Of a stretch of 64,000 nucleotides of DNA, positions 37,674 to 49,022 are shown piece by piece (within the stretch, counting starts at the first letter, position 1; the number at the start of each line of letters is the position of its first letter). A model generated the notes under the pieces. The model did not search any database and was not told the DNA's origin. It was given only the letters and a program-made list of their open reading frames with translations. The DNA comes from Sipunculus nudus. Taxonomy: Eukaryota; Annelida; Sipuncula; Golfingiida; Sipunculidae. The position numbers were made by a program, and so were the translations under genes. The stretch spans positions 77,285,676-77,349,675 of the forward strand of contig CM049316.1 of assembly GCA_026874595.1 (NCBI GenBank), written 5' to 3'.

Positions 37674-38959
37674 GTGACGTTATAATCCGACACTTAATGA
37701 AATACCCCGATTTGTGTCGGATAGCAAGGCTGTCAAATCACTTAAATTGACGGAGGTTCAAGATACAAGCTGACTTGGTTGTTAGAGATCCAGTTTTTAC
37801 TATTCATTATTTATTTTTGTTACAATAAACTACGTATGTGATATTGTCATGATTGAAATGAAAGAAAATAAACATTCGTCATGAAGTACACTTTATTTCA
37901 TACACACCTGTCTAGATATACAACTCTCGTCAAGATTAAGGACCTGTGCAGATATACGTTATTCCCATGTGTAACGTTTTTATTATTGAACAAGAATTAA
38001 TTTAATTTAAATGTTGATTGCCTGAATACAGTCCCCATTCTCGTTCTCCACGATGCACCCCCGCGTTGTCTGCCCTTTTCAGCGAGTTCGTTGACACAGT
38101 GTGGTAATATCCCTTAATGCCGCCAGCAGTTTACTATGGTTGACTGTTTCACATGCTTCCATATGACCCCCCTCCCCCCCCCCCCTGTTAAAGTAGATGG
38201 TTTCCTTCACATTAATGCGCTCAGACCTGCCCCTTTTTATCGAAATTTATGTAGCATTTTTAAGAAATTAATTTCTTTTTAAAATAATTTAAGTGAATTA
38301 AAATATAAATGGACCCATCATTAGGCATAATTTGAAATTATATGAGCCCAATCATGGATAAAGGTGCAATTTAGAGTTCTGAATTCTAAATCGTGTAATT
38401 TCCAGTCATTTATTGTTTTGCAAATTTAAAAAAATATATTTGATAAAAAAAAATACATCTGTGTGCATAAAGTGATGTTACCTGACCAAATTAGCTATAA
38501 ATGTTGATGCAAATTGAAAATGTGAATCAAATTAAATATTCAAATATATATATGTTATACCGTTAATGTACATTTATAATTTAAATAAATATATAAATTT
38601 ATAATCTTGAAAAAAATGTTATGTTATAAAAAATTGAGAATCTAATGCAAACATTTGTTCATTATTTTTCTGCCTCAGTAGAAAGGGAATTAAAGTGATT
38701 TTCTTTTTTTCCAATTCTCTGTCGGTTTTTAAATATTTAACTTTTTTTCCTGTAAGTACTGTTGAATTAAATTTCATATCCTGTATGTATATGCAAGGGT
38801 GCTGTAACTCCTACCATCCTTCCCCCACCATTGATTCCTGGCACCTGAGCACTGGGACAATGGTTTTATTGCAACTACATAAAACTGATTAAAAAGAGAA
38901 AATTTATACAGAGGTAAAGAGATGCTGTAACTCCTCCCCCCCCCCTTTCACGTCGTCAA
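37673..38959. other. No gene recognised; C-rich runs
   Basis: AT-rich spacer with C-runs at 38167-38185 and 38936-38945. Nothing coding is supported. Confidence 0.5.
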
Positions 38960-39620
38960 AGAAGCGATTTCTGCCCTATTTTTGGCGAATATCAAAATGG
39001 AGGCCTGCTCTGAAACGGGTTTTTGTGCCGCTCTAATTATTATAGAATGTGAGGGCGGAGTGGACGGGCTGTCGATCGATAGCAAACACGACCTTGAAAA
39101 AAAACGATTGTTGTCACCCGTCGGGGGTATTATAAGCGATGTCCCAAATATTTGTGGACTTTTCCAGATAATGGCGGGCCACTGCTCTAGAACGGCTTTT
39201 TGTGCCGCTCTAATAATTATTGGCCCGGACAGCCAGAGGTATGGGCTTTGAATTGATACCCAACATGGCGCTGACAAAACGATAATTTGTTGGCCTGCAG
39301 CGGTTAGAATAGCGATGTGTTTGCTTTTTCTTTTTCTATGGGAAGATTGGCGAATATCCAAATGGCGCACTGCTCTGAAACGGCTTTTTGTGCCACTCTA
39401 GTTATAATTGGATGTGAAGGTCGACGGGCGAGGTATGGATTGGTATGCAAGGTGACCTTGAAAAAAAACCCAATAGTTTGCCACTGGGGGCCGTCAAAGA
39501 AGCGATTGCTGCCCTATTCTCGGCGAATATCAAAATGGAGGCCTGCTCTGAAACAGCTTTTCGTACCGCTCTAATTATTATCGGGTTCGAAAAAGAAGGG
39601 CGTGTAACCATGTTGACAAT
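38960..39620. repeat. About 180-bp CpG-bearing tandem repeat, four copies
   Basis: Blocks starting near 38987, 39163, 39350 and 39524 share GCGAATATCAAAATGG, CTGCTCTGAAACGGC, TTTTTGTGCCGCTCTAATTA and GACCTTGAAAAAAAAC. Composition is much richer in GC and CpG than either flank. Both strands stay partly open (IIIRAAQKAVSEQ on minus, CSETAFCAALIIIG on plus), which in a tandem repeat proves nothing about translation. Function unknown. Confidence 0.88.
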
Positions 39621-39734
39621 AAGATCTTAAATTGATGACGGTTTAATTTTTGTGATAATTTCCCTTTTGCGAAATTGAAACCCCCACGAACATAGGGGTA
39701 ACCACAGTTTTCACATATACATTAATGGCACAGG

Positions 39735-39916
39735 GTGAAAATGACCACTCATTTCAAATCCAAATTTAGGCAGTTTACCTGATCTTGAGGAATAATTGCC
39801 AAGTAAAACATGTCTGGCTGCTATGACTTACCACATGCCATGGAAAAACTACTGACATTTCATTTAGTTTTAGAGCAAATTCAACCAATCTGAACAAACT
39901 GTAAATAGTGTACTAA
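39735..39916 (+). repeat. Left half of a dispersed repeat split by insertion
   Basis: Matches 5034-5245 (CACTCATTTCAAATCCAAAT, GATCTTGAGGAATAATTGCC, GTCTGGCTGCTAT, AATCTGAACAAAC, TAGTGTA). The match stops where CCCAGTGGGC begins and resumes at 44175. Confidence 0.85.
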
Positions 39917-40569
39917 CCCAGTGGGCACCTTGACGTAAATTTGACGTCAAATATTGGTTGAGATTTGATCAAAATGTAAAACAATGTCATTTCAGATTTT
40001 ATTTGATTGTATTTACTTTAGAAGTTGAATAAGGAAATAAGCAAATAAATTTTAAAAGGAATTATAATATATATATATTAAATTTGGTCAATCTAACTGA
40101 TGTTCATTTGACATCAAATTGATGTCAAGTTTTAGACAACAAATTGATGTCAAATTGACCTCAAACTGACATCAATATTTTTTTTGGCAAGAGTGCCTGC
40201 ATGCTGGTCAGTATATAGGGGAATCATGTTCATTTAGCCTAAGCTTCTCACAAGAAAGTGTAACCACATTTCCTTAATTTTTTTTAATGATATAAATTAT
40301 ATGGGGATGATGTTGTGATTCAAATAATGTGCAATTTATATACAACCAGAAATTATTGTAAATGGTCAAATACGTGTATATTGCTTGAAAATGCATGCTG
40401 TAATTAAGGACATACTATCAACATTTTTGTGATGTGACGGCACTGTCACCCCACTAATAAAATACATTAAAAATTTAGAAGCTTTGTTTTCCTGACAGAA
40501 GTTTGTATATTCAGTGAACAAAATAAAAATGGTAATATATATCAATCAAGAATCTCGTAATTCAAAACT

Positions 40570-40851
40570 GTGCCATTATTTCCAAACTTGAAATTTATCA
40601 AGGAACCATTAATTAATTGGTGGACTGTACAGCAACCTCACTTGACCTGTGAACACTGCAGCTTCTCACATCAACTGTCGGTGTGTCACTTGTCAAATGA
40701 TCCCCTCAAGTGCACTTGTGTAACCCCTCCCCACCAGCAGCAGAACTGGGTTCGTCTTTGGTTTCTGTGTCCTTTTGAGGCCAACATTCTGGCGGGAAAC
40801 ATCAGCAGTGCAGGAAAAACAGTTAAATCGGCTAAACGTGTTCAAGCATTG
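40570..40851 (+). CDS. Possible transposase exon (partial)
   Basis: An open frame of about 94 codons ends at a strong donor-like GTGAGT at 40852. It carries a Cys/His-rich part (LTCEHCSFSHQLSVCH, LKCTCV) followed by FEANILAGNISSAGKTVKSA. That last stretch resembles the AGNILLSAAILFSG..KAL region I recall from cut-and-paste transposase-like proteins of fish and invertebrates. No catalytic DDE residues are seen here and later exons were not found. It could also be a chance open frame. It is the only coding candidate in the inverted-repeat element around it. Confidence 0.4.
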
Positions 40852-40977
40852 TGAGTATATTTTTATTCTTCATTCCTCCCTGCTTTAATACTTGCATTGT
40901 TAAATAATGACAAATATTGGTAATTAAGTGGAGAGGTTTCCTGGCCAAGTCCATTTATGTTTATGTTTTAAATCAAA

Positions 40978-40978
<1 letters not shown>

Positions 40979-41024
<46 letters not shown>

Positions 41025-41062
41025 TGTATGAATAGCCATGCTGGTTCATTTTTTTTTAGTTG

Positions 41063-41150
<88 letters not shown>
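40979..41150. repeat. TA microsatellites with hairpin-cassette fragment
   Basis: Two TA blocks flank GATGTATGAATAGCCATGCT plus GGTTC, which is the inverse of the linker in the 37.5-kb cassette. Confidence 0.9.
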
Positions 41151-41157
<7 letters not shown>

Positions 41158-41729
41158 ATATGTAAAATGAAGATTGAGGTTCGAATCTGACTTTACAAAC
41201 TGAACTTTTGCATATTTTTCTCATCTTGTACATAATATATATGTATGTGTCTACGTGTGTTGTGTTAACAGAGGTATTTGTGCATATATATGTATTCAAA
41301 TGTGTGTGTGTGACTGTGTGTGTGATTATGTACTAAGTTTTTTGTACATGTAGTTGATCGGTCATAGTGTCACATATCAGTGTGACTGGCTCCTGAGAAG
41401 CTGCCAGGGGGCATTACACCAACTCAAGCAAAGGAAGCCAAAGCCATTATTGTCTGACCTATAGCCTGAACCTGCTGCATTCCTTAGGTTATACAACATG
41501 GCCTATACAGACCATGCTATCCCCTCTCTTTCTCCCTCACCTCATTTATAAACTTGAGCCACAACAGTGCTCAGGCTCTCATGTTATGCCCTTATAAGCA
41601 TATTCACTGAAGCCTTCTCTGTCCTACCAAAGTGCAATGTTGACCTCATCCCTCATTTCATCTTCATTAAAAACTTTATAATGACATTAATGATGCAAAT
41701 GGCCATGGCATTATATTCACATTCAGATG

Positions 41730-41736
<7 letters not shown>

Positions 41737-41786
<50 letters not shown>
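41737..41786. repeat. (TA)n microsatellite
   Basis: About 50 bases of TA dinucleotides in the 4.26-kb element. Confidence 0.97.
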
Positions 41787-41789
<3 letters not shown>

Positions 41790-44174
41790 CCATAAGATCG
41801 TAAAACATAATTTTAATGAAATAACATTGGTAATTTTTGTTATAAGATTATTCAATTAGAAGTTCAATAGAAAAGGTGGCAAGATTGAATATTGAAATAA
41901 AATGAATAAATAAAATATTAGGGAAAAGTGAAAAAAAAACTTTAAATAATTTTGATGTATTGAAAGTACCACATGCAGTACATGAAGTTGGTATCACTTG
42001 AAAATGTCAAATCTTTAAACTCCTTTATACAGGCCGCCATTTTGATGGTAAAAATTTAGCCTTTCAAGGGAGAGGTCTTATAATAATCATTGAGCATGCA
42101 GGTATGGGAATCAGTTCTGGACTTGACATAGGATAATTGCTGCTTTTAGGCCTGGCTTGTAAAGCGAGAATTATACAGACACTTTTATGAATAAATTTGT
42201 AAAACAATTTTAAGTTACCATTTTATAACATGTTTAAATAAGAATTAGTAATTTTAAGTGATAAAAAAAGGTACCAATGTAAAAAGTAAAAATGGGGCAA
42301 AAGTGTTTAAAAACTTTTAAAATTATTTTATGTACTTGAAGCACTATATGCATGCATAAAAGTTACAGTTAGCGATTAAAAGGGGTATATAATAATCAGT
42401 AAAATATATGTTATTAAAAAGTTAATAACTGAACAAATCATGATTTTCACCGACCATTTACAAAAATGATAGTAAATACATAAGAAACCATTCCATGCTT
42501 AAGGGTGTGATTCACTGCTACTTAATTCCCATTAAAGTGGTCATCTAGAGGTAAAATATATTTAATATAACAAGCGATTTTATTAAGGTGCTTCACTCAT
42601 GTTTATAATATGACATCCATGTTATTGTGAATATGAAATTACTTATTACCATTATTCTTTCATAAAATCTTAAAAGTAAATAAGTAAAAGCATAAAAACC
42701 TGGTTGTGTCACTATTTAAGTTTGGAATATTAGTGGCTATGTTGAGTTCTGAATAGAAAACCAGTAAGCTGTTGGAGCTCTGTACAGAATATGTACACTG
42801 TGACATATACTGATACATAAATACAAGTGGCCGAATGCATACTTGCCTAAAAATAACAACAGGCCACAGGTCCTGATGCTCAGCTGACTTTTCCTATTAT
42901 ATTAATTTACCAAATCCTACTGAAAAGGGGATTGTCTTTTTTATATTGTTATAACTCAGGATTTACTATACATATTAGAGAACTTAAATTTTAGGAATTA
43001 CATCTTATTTTTCTGTCCAAACTTTCTCTTGTGTATATTTAACACAAAATATTGCACTATCCTATTAAAAATTGGTTTATTCTGCCTAATATGGCATCAT
43101 AGTTAATTTCCATTAATCTGATATTGTATTTACTTATGAAGAGGGTATAAAAAGTAATATTTTGGTTGTTAACTTTGCTTGCACACTCAACATTTAGGCA
43201 AAAAGTGCAATATAGCAGTGAACAAGTTAACCCATACAAAAATACATGGTGGGCAACGCATGGCTAGGATTTTACACATTTCAGCTCAGTTGGCAATGCA
43301 AATGAAATTTGCTGCCCATGTGCAACTCAGGAGTATATATATATTTTCTTGTGGGAGTGGGTAGTGTTTGTGGCATTATCATTTTTGCAATATACTTTGT
43401 GTTTTACATTACATACACATTTACTGTATTTTTTTATGTTTATACCATGAAAAAGGCATATGTAACTGTTCACATTTAACCAAACATAATGAAACTAAAG
43501 ATGTATTGTCAAAAAAGTATGCTCCTTTTTCGGTATTCCTACTGGCTGAATAGAACATAAAGATTTAACCCTTCCATGCTGGTAATATGCTTTTAAGACA
43601 ATGTTGTGTTTACATCTTTGAGCTTTAAAGAAAATCATTATTTGTCCCTTCTTTGATATTATTATTAAAATAACACCTTAGAATAATAAAGATGTTTCTT
43701 GCTATTGCAAAATTCCTGGTACATACTCAAGGCTTTTCTGAATGCTTAAAACACTCTCTATTCTTTTCAGATGGCAGCTGTTAATCTGAAGATCGCATTC
43801 CAGCACTCAAGTTTCATGCACATTGAAATCAAAATAAAACAGTTCCTACACTTGATATTTGATGTGTGTTAACACTAAAGGAAAAACATCTACAGGGTGA
43901 AATTTTAACATAACTTGACATTTACATGAAATTAAATTGACTTTAAAGTGACAGCAAATTTAGATCAAAATCTTGATGTCAAATCTTTTGACGTCAATTT
44001 GATCTGCAAACTAAGCCTGTTCTTGACATCATTTTGACATCAATGTTTGACATCAATTTGATGCCTAAATTTTGACGTCAATGTGACTTTAAAATTAAAC
44101 CTGTATTTGACATCATTTTGACATCAATGTTTGATGTCAATTTGATGTCTATTCAACATCAATTGCCCACTGGG

Positions 44175-44390
44175 AATGCAAAAGTAATAGAACTCCTGTG
44201 ATAATGCTTGTTACACACCAATGAAATGTATATTCAAATGACTGCAACTTTTTGAATTGCGAATTGAATTTGAATTGAATCAAAATTATTTGAATTGAAT
44301 TGGAATTGATATTTTTCTCCAGCAAATTGAATTGAATTGAATTGGAATCGGAGTTCATAAAAGTTCTTGAATTGGAATTGAAAAATTTGA
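44175..44390 (+). repeat. Right half of the split dispersed repeat
   Basis: Continues the repeat interrupted at 39916: CTCCTGTGATAATGC, CAATGAAATGTATATTCAAA, the TTGAATTGAATTG runs and ATTTTTCTCCAGCA all match 5262-5432. Confidence 0.85.
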
Positions 44391-44439
44391 CTTGACCCCA
44401 GGTCTGATCATAAGTAATCTGAAGAACGATGGCTTGCTA

Positions 44440-44740
44440 TGTTTCACGGTAACTTTTGATCAGGCCGGGAATCCCTGCTTAGGGCCGGCGCACGGAAAGT
44501 TAGAGGTTTTTTGAGCAACGGAGGAGTATTCTTTATCTGAATATCGAACCTGATCCTCGAATACGCTATGAACTTCTTTGACGTGCCGATATCAACGGCG
44601 GCCGATATGGCCCTAAACCCGGAACTACCATGCATGGTAATTATAATATCGCCCACTCAGTCACTGGACTCTTTCCTCAGCGACCAGTTGTCGAAACTTG
44701 GCTGACGTTTTTTTGACGAGTGACCTCATTCAGGTGAGCG
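44440..44740 (+). promoter_or_regulatory. Possible promoter and 5' exon of the zinc-finger gene
   Basis: GC- and CpG-richer than its flanks (CGGCGGCCGATATGG, GGGCCGGCGCACGG). It ends with a strong splice donor, CAG|GTGAGCGG, at 44733/44734. The next good acceptor in the same direction is at 47323-47324, 18 bases before the zinc-finger ATG, which would give a 5' UTR intron of about 2.6 kb. No TATA box or start site is identified. This is inference from composition and splice signals. Confidence 0.35.
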
Positions 44741-44880
44741 GTTGCTAAGGGTTTATTCATATTGTCAATTAGCAACTTTACAATCAGTACCTAAATTTGG
44801 GACAGTTTGATTAAATAATTCCGGACTATTTTTTTTTTTCTTCTCAAATATATTTCTCCCGTGGGCATGGCGCTACCAAG

Positions 44881-45200
44881 GGCCCGATCGTGGTTGGGGG
44901 GGGGGGGGGGGGCAGGGATAAGAGCCCCCCCCCCATCCATAAACAGAGCCACCGGCCGGGAGGGAGTATAGAATCCTGCCTACATGGACGGATGTATAGC
45001 CTACGGACGGACATAATGAAGTTTAGGATTCATGTAATGGAGAAAAGTAAGACTAAGTAAGAGGCATTGTTGTAGTCGAGTTACCGACCTCCGAGGCCAA
45101 GTCCGGGTCAAAATCACCAATGTCCGAGGCCGAGTCACCACCGTTTGAGGCCAAGGCCGAGTCACCACCGTCCGAGGCTGCGTCACTTAGTCTGAGAGCT
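44881..45200. repeat. Poly-G/poly-C runs and a short GTCCGAGGC minisatellite
   Basis: A run of 17 G (44896-44912) is followed 12 bases later by 10 C, so the two could pair. At 45078-45186 a degenerate unit of about 27 bases (TCCGAGGCCGAGTCACCACC) repeats about four times. No gene. Confidence 0.8.
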
Positions 45201-45309
45201 ACCAGTTTAACTATGCCTATATTTAACAAAGCAAATATGCTGATAAAATGCAGTTAGACCCAGAAGGGTAGGATCATATCTCTGCAGTATCTAGAGGTAT
45301 ATATACCAT

Positions 45310-45772
45310 ACCATATTGGGAAGGTCGAGCCCAACGGCCGTGTTTCACTCACAAACAAGTGCGCCTTTCGGGGGATCCTTGGTAGTATTACCCGGCAGAT
45401 ATTAAACCTCTGGAGTACACTTGTAGATAAAATGGACCATGTAGATCTGGGCATAAAGGCCAACACCACGGATGGAACCTTCTTTTTATAATTTATTTTT
45501 GGTGGAGAAGTGGCTTCCATTTTCAACGCAAACTTAACTACATATATATATATCTGCAGATTTCCATTCTGGTTTCAGACTACATGACAGGGCAGTATCA
45601 CACGCTTCCTCTAATTTTATATCCTTGCTTTCACCATGCCCAAATGAGTACTGCACCTGCGGGTCCTGGATGTGTGATCATCTCCATTGCCGGGTAATAC
45701 TACCAAGGATCCCCTGAAAGGCGCACTCTTTTGTGAGTGAAACACAGCCGTTGGGCTTGACCTTTCCAATAT
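45310..45772. repeat. Inverted pair of SINE-tail sequences
   Basis: Plus strand 45315-45405 and minus strand 45770-45686 share about 85 bp: GTTTCACTCACAAA, GTGCGCCTTTC, GGGGATCCTTGGTAGTATTA and CCCGGCA. The motif TTTCACT..GTGCACCTTTCGGGGG also forms the tail of the SINE at 22 kb. The two arms are separated by about 285 bp and would fold into a long stem if transcribed. Confidence 0.85.
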
Positions 45773-47324
45773 GCCTGAGTGGTATCACTGTCGAGTGTGC
45801 ATCAACCAGGGGATGCAAATGCCATAATAATGTAAATCATCAGCTGTTTCCAGTGGTGAAAACTGCCCTCACCCCTCAGGTCCATTGAGCGCTAACACCT
45901 CTCATGTTATTTGTTTCTTTTCCCATTTGTTCATATTTTTTTCAGATTTCATTTTTATTCCCCCAAGCAATTCAATTATAAATTGATGTATGTGTGATTT
46001 GTTCCTTTAAGATAACATTTTAATATTTGTATGCTTAGGAAGGGGATCTTTCCTTAATTGCATTCTGCGTGATCATAACACCAGGGTATAAATCCCAAAA
46101 TTGCGCTCACGTCTGAGTGAGGCACAGCCTTCCAGTTAGTCTGCAGGGTGCCCAGTCTGGGTTGATCTCGGCTGTTACACTTACATTTGCTCTGTCTAGA
46201 CTGTAGATTTCATTAAATTTGCAAAGTTAAACAGACTTCCACATTAATAATTTTACCACAAAAATTAAATTTATTGATATTTTGTGAGTGGTTAACTTGG
46301 AAACACATGAATCAACATGTAACATGAATGTATGGACCATGCATTTTTTATCCTAAGTTTTAACTTGAAAAAAAAAAATATTCAAGCTAATCCCCACTAA
46401 GGTTTAACCACATTATCCAAAGTCATTTAATGGAATAATAGTTCTGGAGAAGGAAATCCTCATATTTCTTATGTCAATAATATCACAAAGTATTCCTCTT
46501 TACATTGCTTATTTAAAACTTCTCCCTGTACAGGAGCCATTATTTATGTCAAGGTTTCATATCGTGTGCACAGGGTAATGTTGGGGAGAAAACGTTAGAG
46601 GCTTTAATCATGCAGTTATACTACCGTGTTATTACAGGTGTTTTGATTCATGAATTGACAGTTGAGTTAAACAATTTTTTGAATTTCAATGTCTTTAATC
46701 CTCATATATTACCAACAATATTACCAACATATATAACAGGTATGTAAAAAAGAGTATGATCATGCATTAGTGTTTCTAAAATGATATTTTAAAAGGAATG
46801 AAAAATAAAGTAAATATTGGTAATATAAAATAAAAGAGAAAAATGTAACAAAATTTAGTTCTTTTGGAAATTATTGACACAAACTGTGACTTAAGGTTTA
46901 AACGTTAATATTAAACTTTTAATTCAAACTTCTATTATAATGCACCAGGTATGTCTCTTTGAAAACTGAAAACTTTTTATGAATTTCAATAAGCCATTTA
47001 CAGGGAATGGTGCTAACCTCTCCCTTTGGGAAAATCCTTTGCATTAATTAAATCTATAAATAATAGTTCCTATATTTATATAAAATATAGTTTTCCTTAA
47101 TCATCAGTATTATCATTATTTAAAACATAAGAAATTAAAATCTGCCATTAAGGCATTATTTTGCATAAATTGGTTCAGGACTGTGCAAGATAAAAAAAAT
47201 CGATTCTGAATCGATAATCGGGTCGGTTTGTCACACAGATAATCGATTTTGATTTACAAATCCGATTAAAAAAACTAATATGTTCAGTGCTCTTTTTCAT
47301 TATTTTATTAATTTTTACCTGTAG
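45773..47324. other. AT-rich, possible intron of the zinc-finger gene
   Basis: No exon recognised. A weak relative of the SINE tail (GCTCACGTCTGAGTGAGGCA) lies near 46105-46125. The segment ends in TTTTTACCTGTAG, a plausible splice acceptor. Confidence 0.5.
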
Positions 47325-47342
47325 AACGAGGCAATAGGACAA

Positions 47343-49022
47343 ATGGATCCAGCAATACCACCACCATATTTGGGTATCTTCATAAAACAAGAAAATGACC
47401 AAGGCATCTCCAAGAGTGATTCAAATGTTGGGGTCCAGGGCAGTGGATTCATTAAGAACACATCATGTGACTACCTTAAGACAGAATCAGATGTACAGAC
47501 ATTACCAACAAATTCTTTGTTTGGAAATAACCAAGACACTAGGGATACTTGTATGAACACTGAGGATGAAGATAAAAGTCTCCTTCAGTACTTAAAGTAT
47601 GATATTTCTGATGAGGAAACACACAAGGAAATCGAGAATAATTTATCAGCCAAGGAAAAACAGAGAAGTCCACAATACATGAATGACATTTCATGTGATG
47701 CACCCTCAACTTGTACAGAATACACTAATCAGATTACTGTTTATGTGTCAACTGTTGTACCTGAGGGTAGCAATGTTGATTCAAATGAAACAATTAAAAC
47801 AGAGGAGTACAATAATAAAAATACACAGGTAAAATCACTTTCCAAAGACAAACCATTTGAGTGTGGACAGTGTGGTAAATTGTTCTCCCAGCAGCGAAAC
47901 CTTGAGAGACACATGAGGACACATACTGGAGAAAAACCATTTATATGTGAACAGTGTGGTAAATCTTTCACTCAAGAGTGTAACCTGAAGACTCACATCT
48001 TGACACATACAGGAGAAAAACCATTTAAATGTGGACAGTGTGGTAAATCTTTCACGCAGCAGAAAAACCTTGAGAGACACATGAGGATACATACTGGAGA
48101 AAAGCCATATATATGTGAACAATGTGGTAAATCATTTGCTGAGCAGAGTAACCTGAAGAGACACATCTTGACACATACTGGAGAAAAACCATTTAAATGT
48201 GGACAGTGTGGTAAATCATTCATACAGGAGAGTAACCTGAAGGTTCACATTAAGACACATACTGGAGAAAAACCATTTATCTGTGGACAGTGTGGTAAAT
48301 CTTTCCTACAAGAGAGTTACCTAAAGGCTCACATTAAGACACATACTGGAGAAAAAACATTTAAATGTGGACAGTGTGGTAAATGTTTCTCCCATCAGAG
48401 TATACTGACCACTCACATCAGGACACATACTGGAGAAAATCCGTTTAACTGTGGACAGTGTGGTCAGTCTTTCTCTCAGCAGAGTTCACTGAAAACTCAC
48501 ATGAGGACACATACTGGAGAAAAACCATTTATATGTGAACAGTGTGGTAAACGTTTCTCACATTTGGGTACACTGAAGACTCACATCAGGACACATACTG
48601 GAGAAAAACCATTTAACTGTGGACAGTGTGGTAAATCTTTCTCGCAGCAGAGTTCACTGAAGACTCACATCAAAACACATACTGGAGAAAAACCATTCAA
48701 CTGTGGACAGTGTGGTAAATATATCTCTGCGCAGAGTGACCTAAGAAATCACTTACAGACACATACCGGAGAAAAGCAATTTAAATGTGACCTGTGTTGT
48801 AAATCATTCTCAAAGGTGAGTAACCTGAAGGCTCACATCAGGACTCATACTGGAGAAAAACCATTTAATTGTGGACAGTGTGAAAAATCTTTCTCTGTGC
48901 AGAGTTCACTGAAGACTCACATCAGGACACATACTGGAGAAAAACCATTTAAATGTGGACAGTGTGGTACATCTTTCTCTAGACTGAGTAACCTGAACAG
49001 ACATAAGAGGACACATACTTGA
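47343..49022 (+). CDS. C2H2 zinc-finger protein, 14 fingers
   Basis: 559 codons. Residues 1-171 form a hydrophilic, acidic N-terminal part with no KRAB, SCAN, BTB or ZAD signature that I can see. It has three psi-K-x-E sites of SUMO type (IKQE 14-17, LKTE 45-48, IKTE 151-154). Residues 172-558 are 14 tandem C-X2-C-X12-H-X3-H fingers, 28 residues apart, joined by TGEKPF-type linkers. Helix positions -1/2/3/6 differ among fingers (finger 1 Q-R-N-R, finger 7 H-S-I-T, finger 14 R-S-N-R); fingers 8 and 10 are identical there. All 14 keep their zinc ligands. Finger 11 has Ile for the core Phe. The protein is probably a nuclear DNA-binding regulator. An acceptor at 47323-47324 suggests that this is the last exon. 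The stop replaces the linker Gly after finger 14. An AATAAA lies near 49539. Confidence 0.93.
   Translation: MDPAIPPPYLGIFIKQENDQGISKSDSNVGVQGSGFIKNTSCDYLKTESDVQTLPTNSLFGNNQDTRDTCMNTEDEDKSLLQYLKYDISDEETHKEIENNLSAKEKQRSPQYMNDISCDAPSTCTEYTNQITVYVSTVVPEGSNVDSNETIKTEEYNNKNTQVKSLSKDKPFECGQCGKLFSQQRNLERHMRTHTGEKPFICEQCGKSFTQECNLKTHILTHTGEKPFKCGQCGKSFTQQKNLERHMRIHTGEKPYICEQCGKSFAEQSNLKRHILTHTGEKPFKCGQCGKSFIQESNLKVHIKTHTGEKPFICGQCGKSFLQESYLKAHIKTHTGEKTFKCGQCGKCFSHQSILTTHIRTHTGENPFNCGQCGQSFSQQSSLKTHMRTHTGEKPFICEQCGKRFSHLGTLKTHIRTHTGEKPFNCGQCGKSFSQQSSLKTHIKTHTGEKPFNCGQCGKYISAQSDLRNHLQTHTGEKQFKCDLCCKSFSKVSNLKAHIRTHTGEKPFNCGQCEKSFSVQSSLKTHIRTHTGEKPFKCGQCGTSFSRLSNLNRHKRTHT

Larger units (their letters stand above)
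39917..44174 (+). mobile_element. 4.26-kb inverted-repeat element with TTGACATCAA arrays
   Basis: The ends are CCCAGTGGGC and GCCCACTGGG. Inside the left end are TTGACGTAAATTTGACGTCA and ATTGATGTCAAATTGACCTC; inside the right end there are many TTGACATCA / TTTGATGTCAA phrases. The subterminal regions are thus inverted arrays of a short palindromic motif. The element sits in a dispersed repeat whose unbroken copy is at 5.0-5.4 kb. Immediate flanks ..CTAA and AATG.. allow at most a 2-bp target duplication. It contains a possible transposase exon, three TA microsatellites and a weak family end near 42855. The superfamily is not assigned. Confidence 0.85.

Noticed and set aside
38948-39370. 140-codon minus frame with repeated IIIRAAQK motif
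   Set aside because: Sits in a four-copy tandem repeat that is also partly open on the plus strand; no domain recognised.
44444-44656. 70-codon minus frame
   Set aside because: GC-rich open frame in the proposed promoter area; no recognisable motif and a better explanation exists.
47741-48223. Cys-rich minus frames
   Set aside because: Antisense shadows of the zinc-finger repeats.
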